The notes: generated by a model not told the origin, from the letters alone. A stretch of DNA of 11,984 nt from Granulosicoccaceae bacterium (GCA_023301405.1 JALZUX010000313.1:1-11984); one strand, 5' to 3'. Positions 1 through 8,178 are shown, counted from the first letter of the stretch. Numbers and translations are program-made.

Positions 1-1523
1 AAGGTCAAAGTAGCTTGCAAAGATGACAACAACGCGACAATCAACACCAGGTTAGCCACCAACGCCATATCAGCAATAATCCCAAAAACCTTGTAATAAA
101 AAGCCATAAACACCAATACTAGTGCTAAGCCAATCATTACTGAAAGCCTGCCACGATCGATGTTGTCCTGCCCTAGGCTGGGGCCTACTGTGCGTTCCTC
201 AACAATTTCAACAGGAGCTTTCAAAGCACCCGCGCGCAATAGCAATGACAAGTTGCGTGCTTCATCTGTTGCCAACCCGGTAGTTTGAAACCGATGGCTT
301 AGCACATCACGGATCGTGGCAATATTAATAACCTCTTCAATTCGCTCACGAGTTTTTTTAATCTCGCCATTCACTTCTTTGGTGGTGACACGATTTTCAA
401 TAAACACCACCGCCATCGGGTTGCCTATGTTTTCAGAACTGATTCTTTGCATGCGCTTGGCACCCGCACCATCAAGACTAATAAACACAGCAGGTGATCC
501 GCTGTGGTTATCGATACCTGAAGAGGCATCCTTTATTTGGTCACCAGTCACAATAACTTTGCGCTGCAACAGCACCGGCCCGCCATCTTCCCGATTGGTA
601 TATAGCTTAGCGTTCGGCGGTACTCGCTTGCTTGATTGGGCGTCATACCAGTCAGTCGCAGTACCGTGCACCAAACGATATTCTAGTGTTGCCGTTGCAC
701 CAAGAATCTCTTTAGCCTGTGCAGTATCTTGAACGCCCGGCAACTGCACAACAATGCGCTCTTTGCCTTGCTGCTGAATGATGGGTTCAGCCACCCCTAA
801 TTCGTTAACACGATTACGTAACGTGATAATATTTTGCTGCAATGCCGCACGGCGCTCGGTGTCTCTGGCGATATCAGACAACGCTGCGTGAAGCAAAAAT
901 TCTTCTGAGCCTTTTGACGTGGTGAATTCCAGATCACGGTACTCAGCACGCAACAACTGTCGCGCCGTATCACGCTGATCTTCATCGACAAACCGTACAG
1001 TTACACCGCGCTCATCATCGTAGGAAGGGCTGCGAAAGCGCAAGTTATTTTCGCGTAAGAAGGTTCGAAATTCATCAATGTACTTTTCCTCTGCCGATTT
1101 GATGGCTGAAATAGTGTCAACCTCCATCAAAAAGTGCACCCCACCACGCAAATCAAGACCCAAACTCATTGGCTGGGCAAATTTACGCAACCAAGCAGGT
1201 GTCGCCGGCACTAGATTCAGCGCTGTTGTGTTTCGATCACTGTGAGCCAGATCAATAACCCCAAGGGCTGTCGCCTGGGTTTCTCCATCAGCAAACAATG
1301 CGAGAAGCCGATTTCCTTCAGTGCGGAACTCGACATCCTCAATGCCCGCCTTGGCAAGCGTCGCCTTCACTTCAGTCTGTAGTTGCGGCGTCACATCACC
1401 AGTACGAGGGGATATTTGAACAGCAAGGTGATCGCCATAAAGATTGGGCAACGCAAACAAAATGCCCACCCCAATCACAAAGGCAAGCAGCACATATTTC
1501 CAGAAAGGGTATTTATTAGTCAT
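1..1523 (-). CDS. secD: SecD, Sec translocon accessory subunit (partial, 3' end outside window)
   Basis: SecD works with SecF and YajC in the inner membrane. The complex uses the proton motive force to help pull preproteins out of the SecYEG channel on the periplasmic side. The ORF opens at an ATG (1521-1523, MTNKYPFWKY) and runs unbroken off the left edge with 507 whole codons; E. coli SecD is about 615 residues, so roughly the last 110 are missing. Visible landmarks are TM1 (about residues 8-26), the hallmark LGLDLRGG (121-128), the periplasmic segment with LRNRVNELGVAEP (about 230-250) and GATATLEYRLV, and a second hydrophobic stretch (about 458-480) starting the C-terminal membrane domain. 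No clear Shine-Dalgarno precedes the ATG. It lies downstream of yajC after a 166-bp gap, wider than usual for this operon. SecF would be expected next, outside the window. Confidence 0.97.
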   Translation of the reverse strand, partial: MTNKYPFWKYVLLAFVIGVGILFALPNLYGDHLAVQISPRTGDVTPQLQTEVKATLAKAGIEDVEFRTEGNRLLALFADGETQATALGVIDLAHSDRNTTALNLVPATPAWLRKFAQPMSLGLDLRGGVHFLMEVDTISAIKSAEEKYIDEFRTFLRENNLRFRSPSYDDERGVTVRFVDEDQRDTARQLLRAEYRDLEFTTSKGSEEFLLHAALSDIARDTERRAALQQNIITLRNRVNELGVAEPIIQQQGKERIVVQLPGVQDTAQAKEILGATATLEYRLVHGTATDWYDAQSSKRVPPNAKLYTNREDGGPVLLQRKVIVTGDQIKDASSGIDNHSGSPAVFISLDGAGAKRMQRISSENIGNPMAVVFIENRVTTKEVNGEIKKTRERIEEVINIATIRDVLSHRFQTTGLATDEARNLSLLLRAGALKAPVEIVEERTVGPSLGQDNIDRGRLSVMIGLALVLVFMAFYYKVFGIIADMALVANLVLIVALLSSLQATLT

Positions 1524-1689
1524 CGACAAAGCCGCAGAAGGGTCTGAAAAGTGTAGACAGAAATATATAAATTGGCTACGCAAAAACGCAGATTCTTATT
1601 GAGTCTGCAAATCAGCAAGCCAAGTCAAGTAGGTATCGCACCCTAAGTTTCTTATACATAGGCGCGAATTTATAGATTGAAAGAGCGGA

Positions 1690-2016
1690 TCAAGCTTTTT
1701 TCAAAGTACCCTTTGGCAACAATGAAGCCACAGCATGCTGCTGAACACTTACTTCTACGCCATCAGCAATCTGTACCTGAATAAATCCGTCACCAACTTT
1801 AGTGATTGTGCCGCCCAAACCACCACTGGTTACGATTTCATCGCCTTTTTTCAGGGCCTCGACCATAGACTTGTGCTCTTTGACGCGTTTTTGCTGCGGC
1901 CGAATCATTAAAAAATAAAACACCGCTAATAAGATAAACGGCAGCGCCAGGCTGAATATTGACGATGGGCCGCCGGCCCCGGCCTGTGCATGGGCATCAG
2001 AAATAAAAAATGACAC
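1690..2016 (-). CDS. yajC: YajC, Sec translocase accessory membrane protein
   Basis: YajC is a small single-span inner-membrane protein that associates with SecDF. This 108-residue product has the family layout: a short N-terminus with several Ala and Gly, one transmembrane helix (about residues 18-38, ending FYFLMIRPQQKR), then a basic linker and a small soluble domain with KKGDEIVTSGGLGGTI and a V/I-rich beta segment. The length matches E. coli YajC (110 residues). A GGAG lies 13 nt before the ATG, rather far for a ribosome binding site. The gene follows tgt after 105 bp, and secD comes after it. This is the standard gammaproteobacterial order. Confidence 0.96.
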   Translation of the reverse strand: MSFFISDAHAQAGAGGPSSIFSLALPFILLAVFYFLMIRPQQKRVKEHKSMVEALKKGDEIVTSGGLGGTITKVGDGFIQVQIADGVEVSVQQHAVASLLPKGTLKKA

Positions 2017-2062
2017 TAAAAATTCTCCGCAGATTCAAAGTTTGGAATAGACCACCGCCCAG

Positions 2063-2071
2063 ATTATGCCA
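2063..2071 (-). promoter_or_regulatory. possible extended -10 promoter for yajC-secD
   Basis: On the minus strand this reads TGGCATAAT, an extended -10 element (TG, one base, then five of six matches to TATAAT). It sits in the 105-bp gap between tgt and yajC, about 45 bp before the yajC ATG. I see no convincing -35 hexamer, which is compatible with an extended -10 promoter. It would let yajC-secD be expressed apart from queA-tgt. This is inferred from sequence only. Confidence 0.35.
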
Positions 2072-2121
2072 TACCGCCTGCACTAATGCCGACTTGTACA
2101 AACAGGGGCAATCAAGAAGCT

Positions 2122-3255
<1,134 letters not shown>

Positions 3256-4290
3256 TCATTGCTTCGCCTCTGGAAACACCAGCATTGCATCGCCGTAGCT
3301 GAAAAATCGATAACCCTGCTCTACCGCCTCGCGATAAGCAGATAACATTCTATCTTTACCCGCAAACGCACAAACCAGCATTAATAGCGTAGAACGTGGC
3401 AAGTGAAAATTAGTGATCAAACCATCGACCACTCTGAACTGATCACCCGGCTTCAAAAATAGCCTGGTCTCCCCATCGAACGGTTCAAGCTTGCCGGAAG
3501 CGGCCGCCGATTCAAGCGCCCTCACGGCAGTCGTCCCCACGGCAATTACCCGCCCACCCGACTCCTTTGTTTGCTTAACCTGATCACACAGTGACTGAGT
3601 TACCTGCAAGCTTTCAGCATGCATTCGATGATCATCAACATTGTCAGCCCTAACCGGCTGAAAGGTTCCAGCGCCAACATGCAGCGTTATGAACGCCGTT
3701 GAAGTACCCGTTTGCGCACAGGCTGACAACAGCGCATCGTCAAAGTGCAAGCCGGCGGTAGGCGCAGCAATAGCACCCGTTTCAGTCGCGTACACAGTTT
3801 GGTATCGATCCTTATCAGCCTCCCCGATTTCACGCTGTATATAAGGGGGCAAAGGCAAGCCACCGTGTAACTCAAGATATTCCAGCAACGGTTGATCTAG
3901 TGAAAACTGCAATTCGAATAAGTCATCCTTCCGACCCTGCACCAAGGCTTCATGACCACTTTGAAGACTTATAGTCGCCCCTTCGCGAGGAGACTTACTG
4001 GACTTACAAAGACAATAAGCGCGGGATTCATCAATCACGCGCTCAACCAACAACTCAACCTTACCACCTGTCGCCTTATGTCCGTACAAACGCGCCGGAT
4101 ACACCCTTGTATTGTTAAGCACCAGTAAATCACCGCTGCGCAGCGCAGCTGGCAGATCGGTTATTTTCTGATGGCCGGGCTCTTCAGCACGATTGTCAAG
4201 CAACAACAAGCGTCCTCCGCTTCGGTCTTTAGGCGGATACTGGGCTATCTGTTGTTCGGGCAGTTCGAAATCGAAATCACTTAGCAGCAT
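3256..4290 (-). CDS. queA: S-adenosylmethionine:tRNA ribosyltransferase-isomerase
   Basis: QueA moves the ribosyl part of S-adenosylmethionine onto preQ1 in tRNA, giving epoxyqueuosine, the step after Tgt. The 344-residue protein is of normal length and carries the family blocks in order: an N-terminal FDFELPEQQIAQYPP, LNNTRVYPARL (about 58-68), GAIAAPTAGLHF (about 171-182), LHVGAGTFQPV, VGTTAVRALES, the strongly conserved TNFHLPRSTLLMLV, and RFFSYGDAML near the C-terminus. There is no recognisable Shine-Dalgarno before the ATG: the 20 bases upstream are T-rich. An imperfect hairpin lies 30 bp upstream. It is followed closely by tgt, forming a queuosine operon that may also receive transcripts from the Nudix gene upstream. 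Confidence 0.98.
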   Translation of the reverse strand: MLLSDFDFELPEQQIAQYPPKDRSGGRLLLLDNRAEEPGHQKITDLPAALRSGDLLVLNNTRVYPARLYGHKATGGKVELLVERVIDESRAYCLCKSSKSPREGATISLQSGHEALVQGRKDDLFELQFSLDQPLLEYLELHGGLPLPPYIQREIGEADKDRYQTVYATETGAIAAPTAGLHFDDALLSACAQTGTSTAFITLHVGAGTFQPVRADNVDDHRMHAESLQVTQSLCDQVKQTKESGGRVIAVGTTAVRALESAAASGKLEPFDGETRLFLKPGDQFRVVDGLITNFHLPRSTLLMLVCAFAGKDRMLSAYREAVEQGYRFFSYGDAMLVFPEAKQ

Positions 4291-4319
4291 GAAAATACTT
4301 TGAAAAAAGGAGAATTGAT

Positions 4320-4352
4320 GTCAGCCGGGTACTGATAAAGTAGCCAGCTGAC
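4320..4352. repeat. imperfect inverted repeat between Nudix gene and queA
   Basis: GTCAGC and GCTGAC (6 bp) enclose GG/CC and TACT/AGTA, with two internal mismatches and a GATAA loop, so a 14-mer pairs at 12 positions. Read on the minus strand, the hairpin lies just after the Nudix stop codon and is followed, after 11 nt, by six Ts ending before queA. The gap to the T-run is too long for a classic intrinsic terminator. It may be a weak attenuator, an mRNA-stabilising hairpin or a processing site. Confidence 0.5.
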
Positions 4353-4363
4353 GCCTGCGACAG

Positions 4364-4900
4364 TCAAAGCCCGGGTAGCGCACGATAGCGTTTCCAGATT
4401 TCACAAAAGCCATTGGTTAATTCACCAACCGGTATTTCAGTTGAATCACCGCTCACCCATGCATCGACAACATCTGGCTCAAACCATTGAACTTCATCAA
4501 TCTCGTCTGCCGCCACAGTAATCGGACCGTTGTAATCTGTACGAAAAACCTGCGCGAACTCCCAACCATTATCCTTTGTAGGTAGCATCTTAAATAGAAA
4601 CACCAAAGGCCACATCGGACTAAAGCCCAACTCCTCTATAAGCTCACGCGGGGCGGTGTCTTCATAAGACTGGCCCGACTCTACATGCCCCGCACAAGAT
4701 GAATCCCACATCCCTTGGCATTCGTCTTTTTGCATCGATCGCTTTTGTAAAAGAATGGCATTGTTGGCATTGAAAACAAGCACATGCACTGAACGGTGCT
4801 TAAAACCTTGAAGATGCACTTCACCACGACTCAGCGTGCCGATTACACAATCGTGGTCATCAACGATATCAAGTAATTCACTGGAGAGGGTTTCGGCCAT
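4364..4900 (-). CDS. Nudix hydrolase, YfcD-like
   Basis: Nudix enzymes hydrolyse compounds of the form nucleoside diphosphate linked to X. The substrate of the YfcD-type group is not firmly known. The 178-residue protein has the typical N-terminus of this group (ELLDIVDDHDCVIGTLSRGE), then HRSVHVLVFN and LLQKRS, also seen in the related isopentenyl-diphosphate isomerase fold. The Nudix box starts GHVESGQSYEDTAP (71-84) and ends RELIEELGF (85-93). The REUxEExGU half, which holds the metal-binding glutamates (Glu-86, Glu-89, Glu-90), is intact. The first conserved Glu of the box is Gln-77 here. No strong ribosome binding site precedes the ATG. It sits between tRNA-Leu and queA, a neighbourhood that gives no functional hint. 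Isopentenyl-diphosphate isomerase is less likely because that family's catalytic Cys context is not seen. Confidence 0.85.
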   Translation of the reverse strand: MAETLSSELLDIVDDHDCVIGTLSRGEVHLQGFKHRSVHVLVFNANNAILLQKRSMQKDECQGMWDSSCAGHVESGQSYEDTAPRELIEELGFSPMWPLVFLFKMLPTKDNGWEFAQVFRTDYNGPITVAADEIDEVQWFEPDVVDAWVSGDSTEIPVGELTNGFCEIWKRYRALPGL

Positions 4901-4970
4901 CAGGCAGGAAACTCAGTTGATAGCAGCGTGGTAACACTGCAAAGGCGGAGGCCCGATTGTCTTAAAAAAA

Positions 4971-5055
4971 TGGTGCCGAGGGAGAGACTCGAACTCTCAC
5001 AGCTTTCACCGGCGGATTTTGAATCCGCTGCGTCTACCAATTCCGCCACCCCGGC
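4971..5055 (-). tRNA. tRNA-Leu (anticodon CAA)
   Basis: The 85-nt minus-strand sequence folds as a class II tRNA. The acceptor stem is GCCGGGG with CCTCGGC (one G-T pair), and the D arm is TGGCGGAATTGGTAGACGCA. The anticodon arm GCGGA-TTCAAAA-TCCGC has anticodon CAA, reading UUG. A variable arm follows, then the T arm GAGAG-TTCGAGT-CTCTC. CCA is encoded at the 3' end and is followed by seven Ts, which may help termination. The gene stands alone between the amidase and Nudix genes, with its own promoter. Confidence 0.97.
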
Positions 5056-5081
5056 ACGGGGTAATAAGGTCAAGCCCACCA

Positions 5082-5110
5082 ATTGTAGGAAACTAAGTGG
5101 TTCGCGTAAA
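5082..5110 (-). promoter_or_regulatory. promoter of tRNA-Leu
   Basis: On the minus strand TTTACG (5105-5110) is followed after exactly 17 bp by TACAAT (5082-5087), four and five matches to the sigma-70 hexamers. Initiation would fall near 5075, some 20 nt before the tRNA. The bases just after the -10 (TGGTGGGC) are G-rich, the discriminator type expected of stringently controlled stable-RNA promoters. This is a sequence-based inference. Confidence 0.7.
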
Positions 5111-5149
5111 GCGGTTTCGCACAACAAACCCTAACCATTTTCGCCTCAG

Positions 5150-6520
5150 CTACAAATCAACTCGCGGCCCCGCTCCGATAACCTGCTCAATTGCCTGTGA
5201 TACCGCCAATAATTCAGAGTCCGCATTGGACGGCATCATCAATTGGAAGCCTATTGGTAATTTACCGCATGGAACCGCTAACTGCTGTATTGGCAAAGTC
5301 GAGGCGCACAACCCGAATAGGTTACCCAACTGTGTATTACGTGAAGAGAGCAACGCTCTTTGGGCCTTTTTAGGGTCTTGCAAGTCTTCAATAGACAGTG
5401 GCAGCATCGCCACTGTTGGAGACACCCAGGCATCAACATGGTTGAATGCCTCCTCGGCCAACCGCTTCAGTTGCTCATGACGGTTTTTCGCGATCAGATA
5501 ATCCACCGCGCTGACATCAAGCCCGATAGCCGCACGTGAACTGGTTACAGTATCCATTTTCGGACGGGCATTTGCGAATGCCTCCGCACCAAGACTTGAA
5601 ATTAACTCCGCACCCACAATCAGGGGAAACACCTGATCACGTTCCAGCGATTCCGGCAGATCAATGTCGACAAACTCAACACCTTCTTTCTCTAAAATTT
5701 TCACCGCTCGATCAAAACAGGTTGCTACCTCTTCATCCAGTGCATCAAAAAACACTGGTGCCGGTCGCGCAAATCGAAAGCCTTTCAACGATAATGGCTT
5801 AACAACCCGATCAGCGTTCACTGACTCATGAATGACCGACGCATCAACCGCCGTGCGGCACAACGGCCCTATGGAATCAAGCGTTGGCGATAGCGGAAAT
5901 ACCCCGTCAGTAGGCCATAACCCAATTGATGTCTTGTGCCCGAACAAACCATTATAACAAGCCGGTATGCGCACAGAGCCACCGGTATCTGTTCCCAATG
6001 AGAACGCACACAACCCGGCCGCCAACGCCACCGCAGAGCCGCTCGACGATCCACCCGGAACACGATGATGTTGCATATCCCATGGGTTCCAAGGTGTGCC
6101 GCGAGCCTCGTTAACACCCGTGCTACCCAGTGCAAACTCCACCGTTTTAGTTTTACCCAGAATCACACACCCCAGTTGCCTGAGCTTTTTAATGACTAAC
6201 CCTTCTTCACCGTTTAAGTGTGATGTCGGATGCAACGAGCCATTCGTCACTGGCAACCCTTTTACCGTAATAATGTCTTTCACACCGATCGGAACCCCCA
6301 TTAGCGGTCCAAGATCATTACCACTGGCCAATAGTAAGTCCAACGCCTTGGCGGTCTTCAGCGCTCCTTCGGCATCAACCAATTGATAGGCACCAAGCTT
6401 TGAGTCGAGTGCCTCTATACGCTGCAGGTAATAGGTGACAACCTCTTCAATAGATACTCGCCCAGCACGTAACTCTGCGCCAAATGCCGTAATTCCGTTT
6501 TTGAAAGGATCAATTGCCAT
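5150..6520 (-). CDS. amidase signature family hydrolase
   Basis: Amidase-signature enzymes cleave carboxamide bonds with a Ser-cisSer-Lys triad. The 456-residue protein shows all three: Lys-81 (IGVKDI), cis-Ser-158 in GGSSSGSAVALAAG, and nucleophile Ser-182 in GTDTGGSVRIPA. The 24-residue spacing between the serines matches GatA and fatty-acid amide hydrolase. The central and C-terminal parts (LSPTLDSIGPLCRT, LGNLFGLCASTLPI, PIGFQLMMP) also fit. No signal peptide is visible, so it is probably cytoplasmic. It is not obviously GatA: it is shorter than usual and no gatB/gatC neighbours are seen. The ATG is preceded by GGAG with 7 nt spacing and lies inside the end of the HDAC-like gene (11-bp overlap), which points to translational coupling. 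The substrate cannot be read from sequence; an acylated amine or amide handled with the HDAC-like enzyme is my inference. Confidence 0.93.
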   Translation of the reverse strand: MAIDPFKNGITAFGAELRAGRVSIEEVVTYYLQRIEALDSKLGAYQLVDAEGALKTAKALDLLLASGNDLGPLMGVPIGVKDIITVKGLPVTNGSLHPTSHLNGEEGLVIKKLRQLGCVILGKTKTVEFALGSTGVNEARGTPWNPWDMQHHRVPGGSSSGSAVALAAGLCAFSLGTDTGGSVRIPACYNGLFGHKTSIGLWPTDGVFPLSPTLDSIGPLCRTAVDASVIHESVNADRVVKPLSLKGFRFARPAPVFFDALDEEVATCFDRAVKILEKEGVEFVDIDLPESLERDQVFPLIVGAELISSLGAEAFANARPKMDTVTSSRAAIGLDVSAVDYLIAKNRHEQLKRLAEEAFNHVDAWVSPTVAMLPLSIEDLQDPKKAQRALLSSRNTQLGNLFGLCASTLPIQQLAVPCGKLPIGFQLMMPSNADSELLAVSQAIEQVIGAGPRVDL

Positions 6521-7547
6521 TGCCAGACTCCGATTGCGCGCCGGTTAACACGGCAGATAAGTTATCAGCAAGGATATCTGACAAGTAGCCTCCCTCCTGA
6601 ACAAAAACCGTGGGCAACCCGAAACCGGCAATTGCCCGGCCGATTTTACTGAAGCCTTCAGTTGTGACACTTAAACCACGCAATGGATCTGTCTCAGAAG
6701 CATCCAACCCCAGCGCAACAATTAAAATACCGGGATCAAAGTCAGCAATGGCCCGACCTGCTTGCTCCAGAGCATCCAAAAATACCTTATCACCAGACAA
6801 TAGAGGCAACGGCAAATTCAGGTTAAAACCTTGCCCGTCTTGCTCACCTTTTTCATTGGCGTGCCCCCAAAAGAACGGATAAAAATTATTCGGATCAGCG
6901 TGGATAGAAACAGTGAGAACGTCTGCACGCTGATAAAAAATTCCTTGCGTCCCATTACCGTGATGCACATCAACGTCAAGGATCACAACCCGCTGGTGTG
7001 TTTTTCGCGCGTACTCAGCAGCGATGGCCACATTGTTCATAAAACAAAATCCGCCAGCCATATCCGCATAAGCATGATGACCGGGTGGTCGACACAGTGC
7101 ATAACTGAATTGCGCCCCGTCCAACACCATCTGTGTTGCCGTCAGCGCCGTGTTAGAAGATCGACAAGCTGCATCCCAGGTGTTTACCCCTAGCGGGCAC
7201 GCCGTATCAGCCATGTGCCAGCCAGCCCGACCGATAATACTTTGCGGATAATTTGCAGGTTTTTGCAGCGGATGAATATTAGCGATAACTTCTTCGGAGG
7301 TGTTTGGCAACGCCTGCCACTGCTGGTGTGCCGTTTCTAAAAACCGCAGGTATCTGGCGGTATGAATCGCTTCTCGTGGAGCGGCGCCGAAGTCAGAAGG
7401 CGCGACCACTTCAATGGACGACTGACTCAGCCCACTTAACAGGCGTGTAGCTCGCTCAGGCTGCTCAGTGCTCTCGAGTTGCCGGCCCTTGACAAGGAAA
7501 AACTGGGGGTCGTGCTGCGCTTGTGCCGGATCATATACCGCTTTCAT
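6510..7547 (-). CDS. HDAC-superfamily deacetylase, acetylpolyamine amidohydrolase-like
   Basis: Members of this arginase/deacetylase fold remove acetyl groups from lysine side chains or acetylated polyamines using a single zinc. The 345-residue protein resembles Mycoplana ramosa acetylpolyamine amidohydrolase in length and order of motifs. The active-site His pair is His-157/His-158 (RPPGHHAY), zinc ligands are Asp-193 and His-195 (LDVDVHHGNGT) and Asp-282 (LGLDASETDP), and the transition-state Tyr is Tyr-321 (QEGGYL). In my by-eye alignment, Asp-114 (MADTA) falls near Glu-117, the acidic residue tied to polyamine preference in the M. ramosa enzyme. It overlaps the downstream amidase gene by 11 bp. 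No Shine-Dalgarno precedes the ATG, which instead lies in one arm of a 9-bp inverted repeat. The fold is sure. Polyamine rather than another acyl-amine substrate is likely but unproven. Confidence 0.9.
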   Translation of the reverse strand: MKAVYDPAQAQHDPQFFLVKGRQLESTEQPERATRLLSGLSQSSIEVVAPSDFGAAPREAIHTARYLRFLETAHQQWQALPNTSEEVIANIHPLQKPANYPQSIIGRAGWHMADTACPLGVNTWDAACRSSNTALTATQMVLDGAQFSYALCRPPGHHAYADMAGGFCFMNNVAIAAEYARKTHQRVVILDVDVHHGNGTQGIFYQRADVLTVSIHADPNNFYPFFWGHANEKGEQDGQGFNLNLPLPLLSGDKVFLDALEQAGRAIADFDPGILIVALGLDASETDPLRGLSVTTEGFSKIGRAIAGFGLPTVFVQEGGYLSDILADNLSAVLTGAQSESGNGN

Positions 7548-7578
7548 TTGCTAAACCGATCATGAGGAGTTAGCAAAT
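7546..7578. repeat. perfect 9-bp inverted repeat over the start of the HDAC-like gene
   Basis: ATTTGCTAA (7546-7554) and TTAGCAAAT (7570-7578) are exact inverted copies 15 bp apart. The first copy includes two bases of the start codon. In the minus-strand mRNA this could form a hairpin that hides the AUG, or in DNA it could be an operator. A second, shorter inverted pair (ACCGG 7582-7586, CCGGT 7603-7607) lies just upstream. The rest of the 249-bp gap up to the RHH gene shows T-runs and an 11-bp palindrome (7727-7737), but no promoter I trust. Confidence 0.6.
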
Positions 7579-7796
7579 TTTACCGGATATAGTCAGAAAC
7601 AACCGGTTTGTTACTGCATTTGGCTAAGAGTGTTCCACTGCGCAATGCAATAGCAATTACAAGAAAAAAGCCAACTCGAGCGGCAAGCAAATTTGTTTTA
7701 GGAGGCAAAAAACCAACCTATAAACAGATTGTCAATCAACGGCTCGGTACTTTACGGGAAATTTAACTTAACACAGCTACAAGTGCAGTCGTAAAA

Positions 7797-7982
7797 CTAA
7801 CCAACCTTCTTGACTGAATCGCGGCGTTGCCGACGATTGAACTCGCGTGAAATCAACCCTTCCAGAAACCTTGTAACGGTTATTTCATCATCCTGAGCCA
7901 TTTTAAGAACCAAAATCTTAGTTTCAGGCGTGACGCGCAGTTCTATTTTTTGGGTTTTTTCCTTGACTAATTTTGGCGGCAT
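7797..7982 (-). CDS. small ribbon-helix-helix-like DNA-binding protein (hypothetical)
   Basis: This 61-residue basic protein fits the ribbon-helix-helix (CopG/Arc) pattern. It has a beta strand KIELRV (12-17), a first helix starting TPETKILVLKMAQ (18-30), a turn with DDEIT, and a second helix VTRFLEGLISREFNRR (36-51), followed by a basic tail. RHH dimers insert the strand pair into the major groove at short palindromic or repeated sites; many regulate their own gene or act as antitoxins. An in-frame stop just upstream limits the start to this ATG; no clear ribosome binding site is visible. A promoter-like pair with a palindrome between the hexamers lies 30-65 bp upstream. It is divergent from the small membrane-protein gene, and no toxin gene abuts it. 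Family assignment is by pattern only; a random short ORF remains possible. Confidence 0.62.
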   Translation of the reverse strand: MPPKLVKEKTQKIELRVTPETKILVLKMAQDDEITVTRFLEGLISREFNRRQRRDSVKKVG

Positions 7983-8018
7983 AGTTGGTACTTGACTTCA
8001 CAATATGAAAGTGTGGTA

Positions 8019-8047
8019 ATTATGTCATGACGTGACGCCCTCAGCAA
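8019..8047 (-). promoter_or_regulatory. possible promoter of the RHH gene with a palindrome in the spacer
   Basis: On the minus strand TTGCTG (8042-8047) and CATAAT (8019-8024) stand 17 bp apart. The -10 has five of six matches, the -35 only three. The 8-bp palindrome GTCATGAC (8024-8031) overlaps the -10 edge and fills part of the spacer, and GTGACGC (8032-8038) adjoins it, with an inverted copy GCGTCAC at 8086-8092. The arrangement would suit autorepression by a dimeric protein, which I infer but cannot show. Confidence 0.35.
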
Positions 8048-8105
8048 CCGTTTTATCGCGATGCACCCGTGATTATTTGACGACAGCGTCACAGATTATC
8101 CTCGT

Positions 8106-8133
8106 AATGTTACACATTATAATGTTGCATGCA
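8106..8133 (+). promoter_or_regulatory. palindrome cluster with embedded -10 element, possible operator
   Basis: A perfect 12-bp palindrome, ACATTATAATGT (8114-8125), contains a consensus TATAAT (8118-8123) and is directly followed by an 8-bp palindrome, TGCATGCA (8126-8133). The 9-mer AATGTTNCA occurs at 8106 and 8121, a 15-bp step. I see no good -35 for the TATAAT on the plus strand. Overlap of a -10 with a palindrome is a common repressor layout. The adjacent RHH protein is the obvious candidate ligand, by inference. Confidence 0.4.
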
Positions 8134-8178
8134 GATCACAAGTTTTTATTGGTTCGCTGTATTACACTTACCCCAGCC

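Noticed and set aside
316..732. 138-codon plus-strand ORF
   Set aside because: It is antisense to secD, whose minus-strand frame is clearly the coding one by family motifs.
4318..4335. Plus-strand AAGGAG followed by ATG and a five-codon micro-ORF (MSAGY)
   Set aside because: It looks like a good start site but lies on the opposite strand to the operon, stops at once and has no plus-strand gene after it. Likely chance.
4364..4900. Isopentenyl-diphosphate isomerase (Idi type 1)
   Set aside because: The HR-V-VFN and LLQKRS parts resemble that fold, but a standard Nudix box half and the YfcD-like N-terminus fit better, and no isoprenoid gene is near.
4900..5127. Minus-strand ORF of 75 codons
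   Set aside because: Most of it is the tRNA-Leu gene and its promoter read as codons.
7640..7720. T-runs after GC-rich bases on the minus strand as an intrinsic terminator for the RHH gene
   Set aside because: The sequence before the T-run (near 7670) forms at best a three-pair stem, too weak to call.
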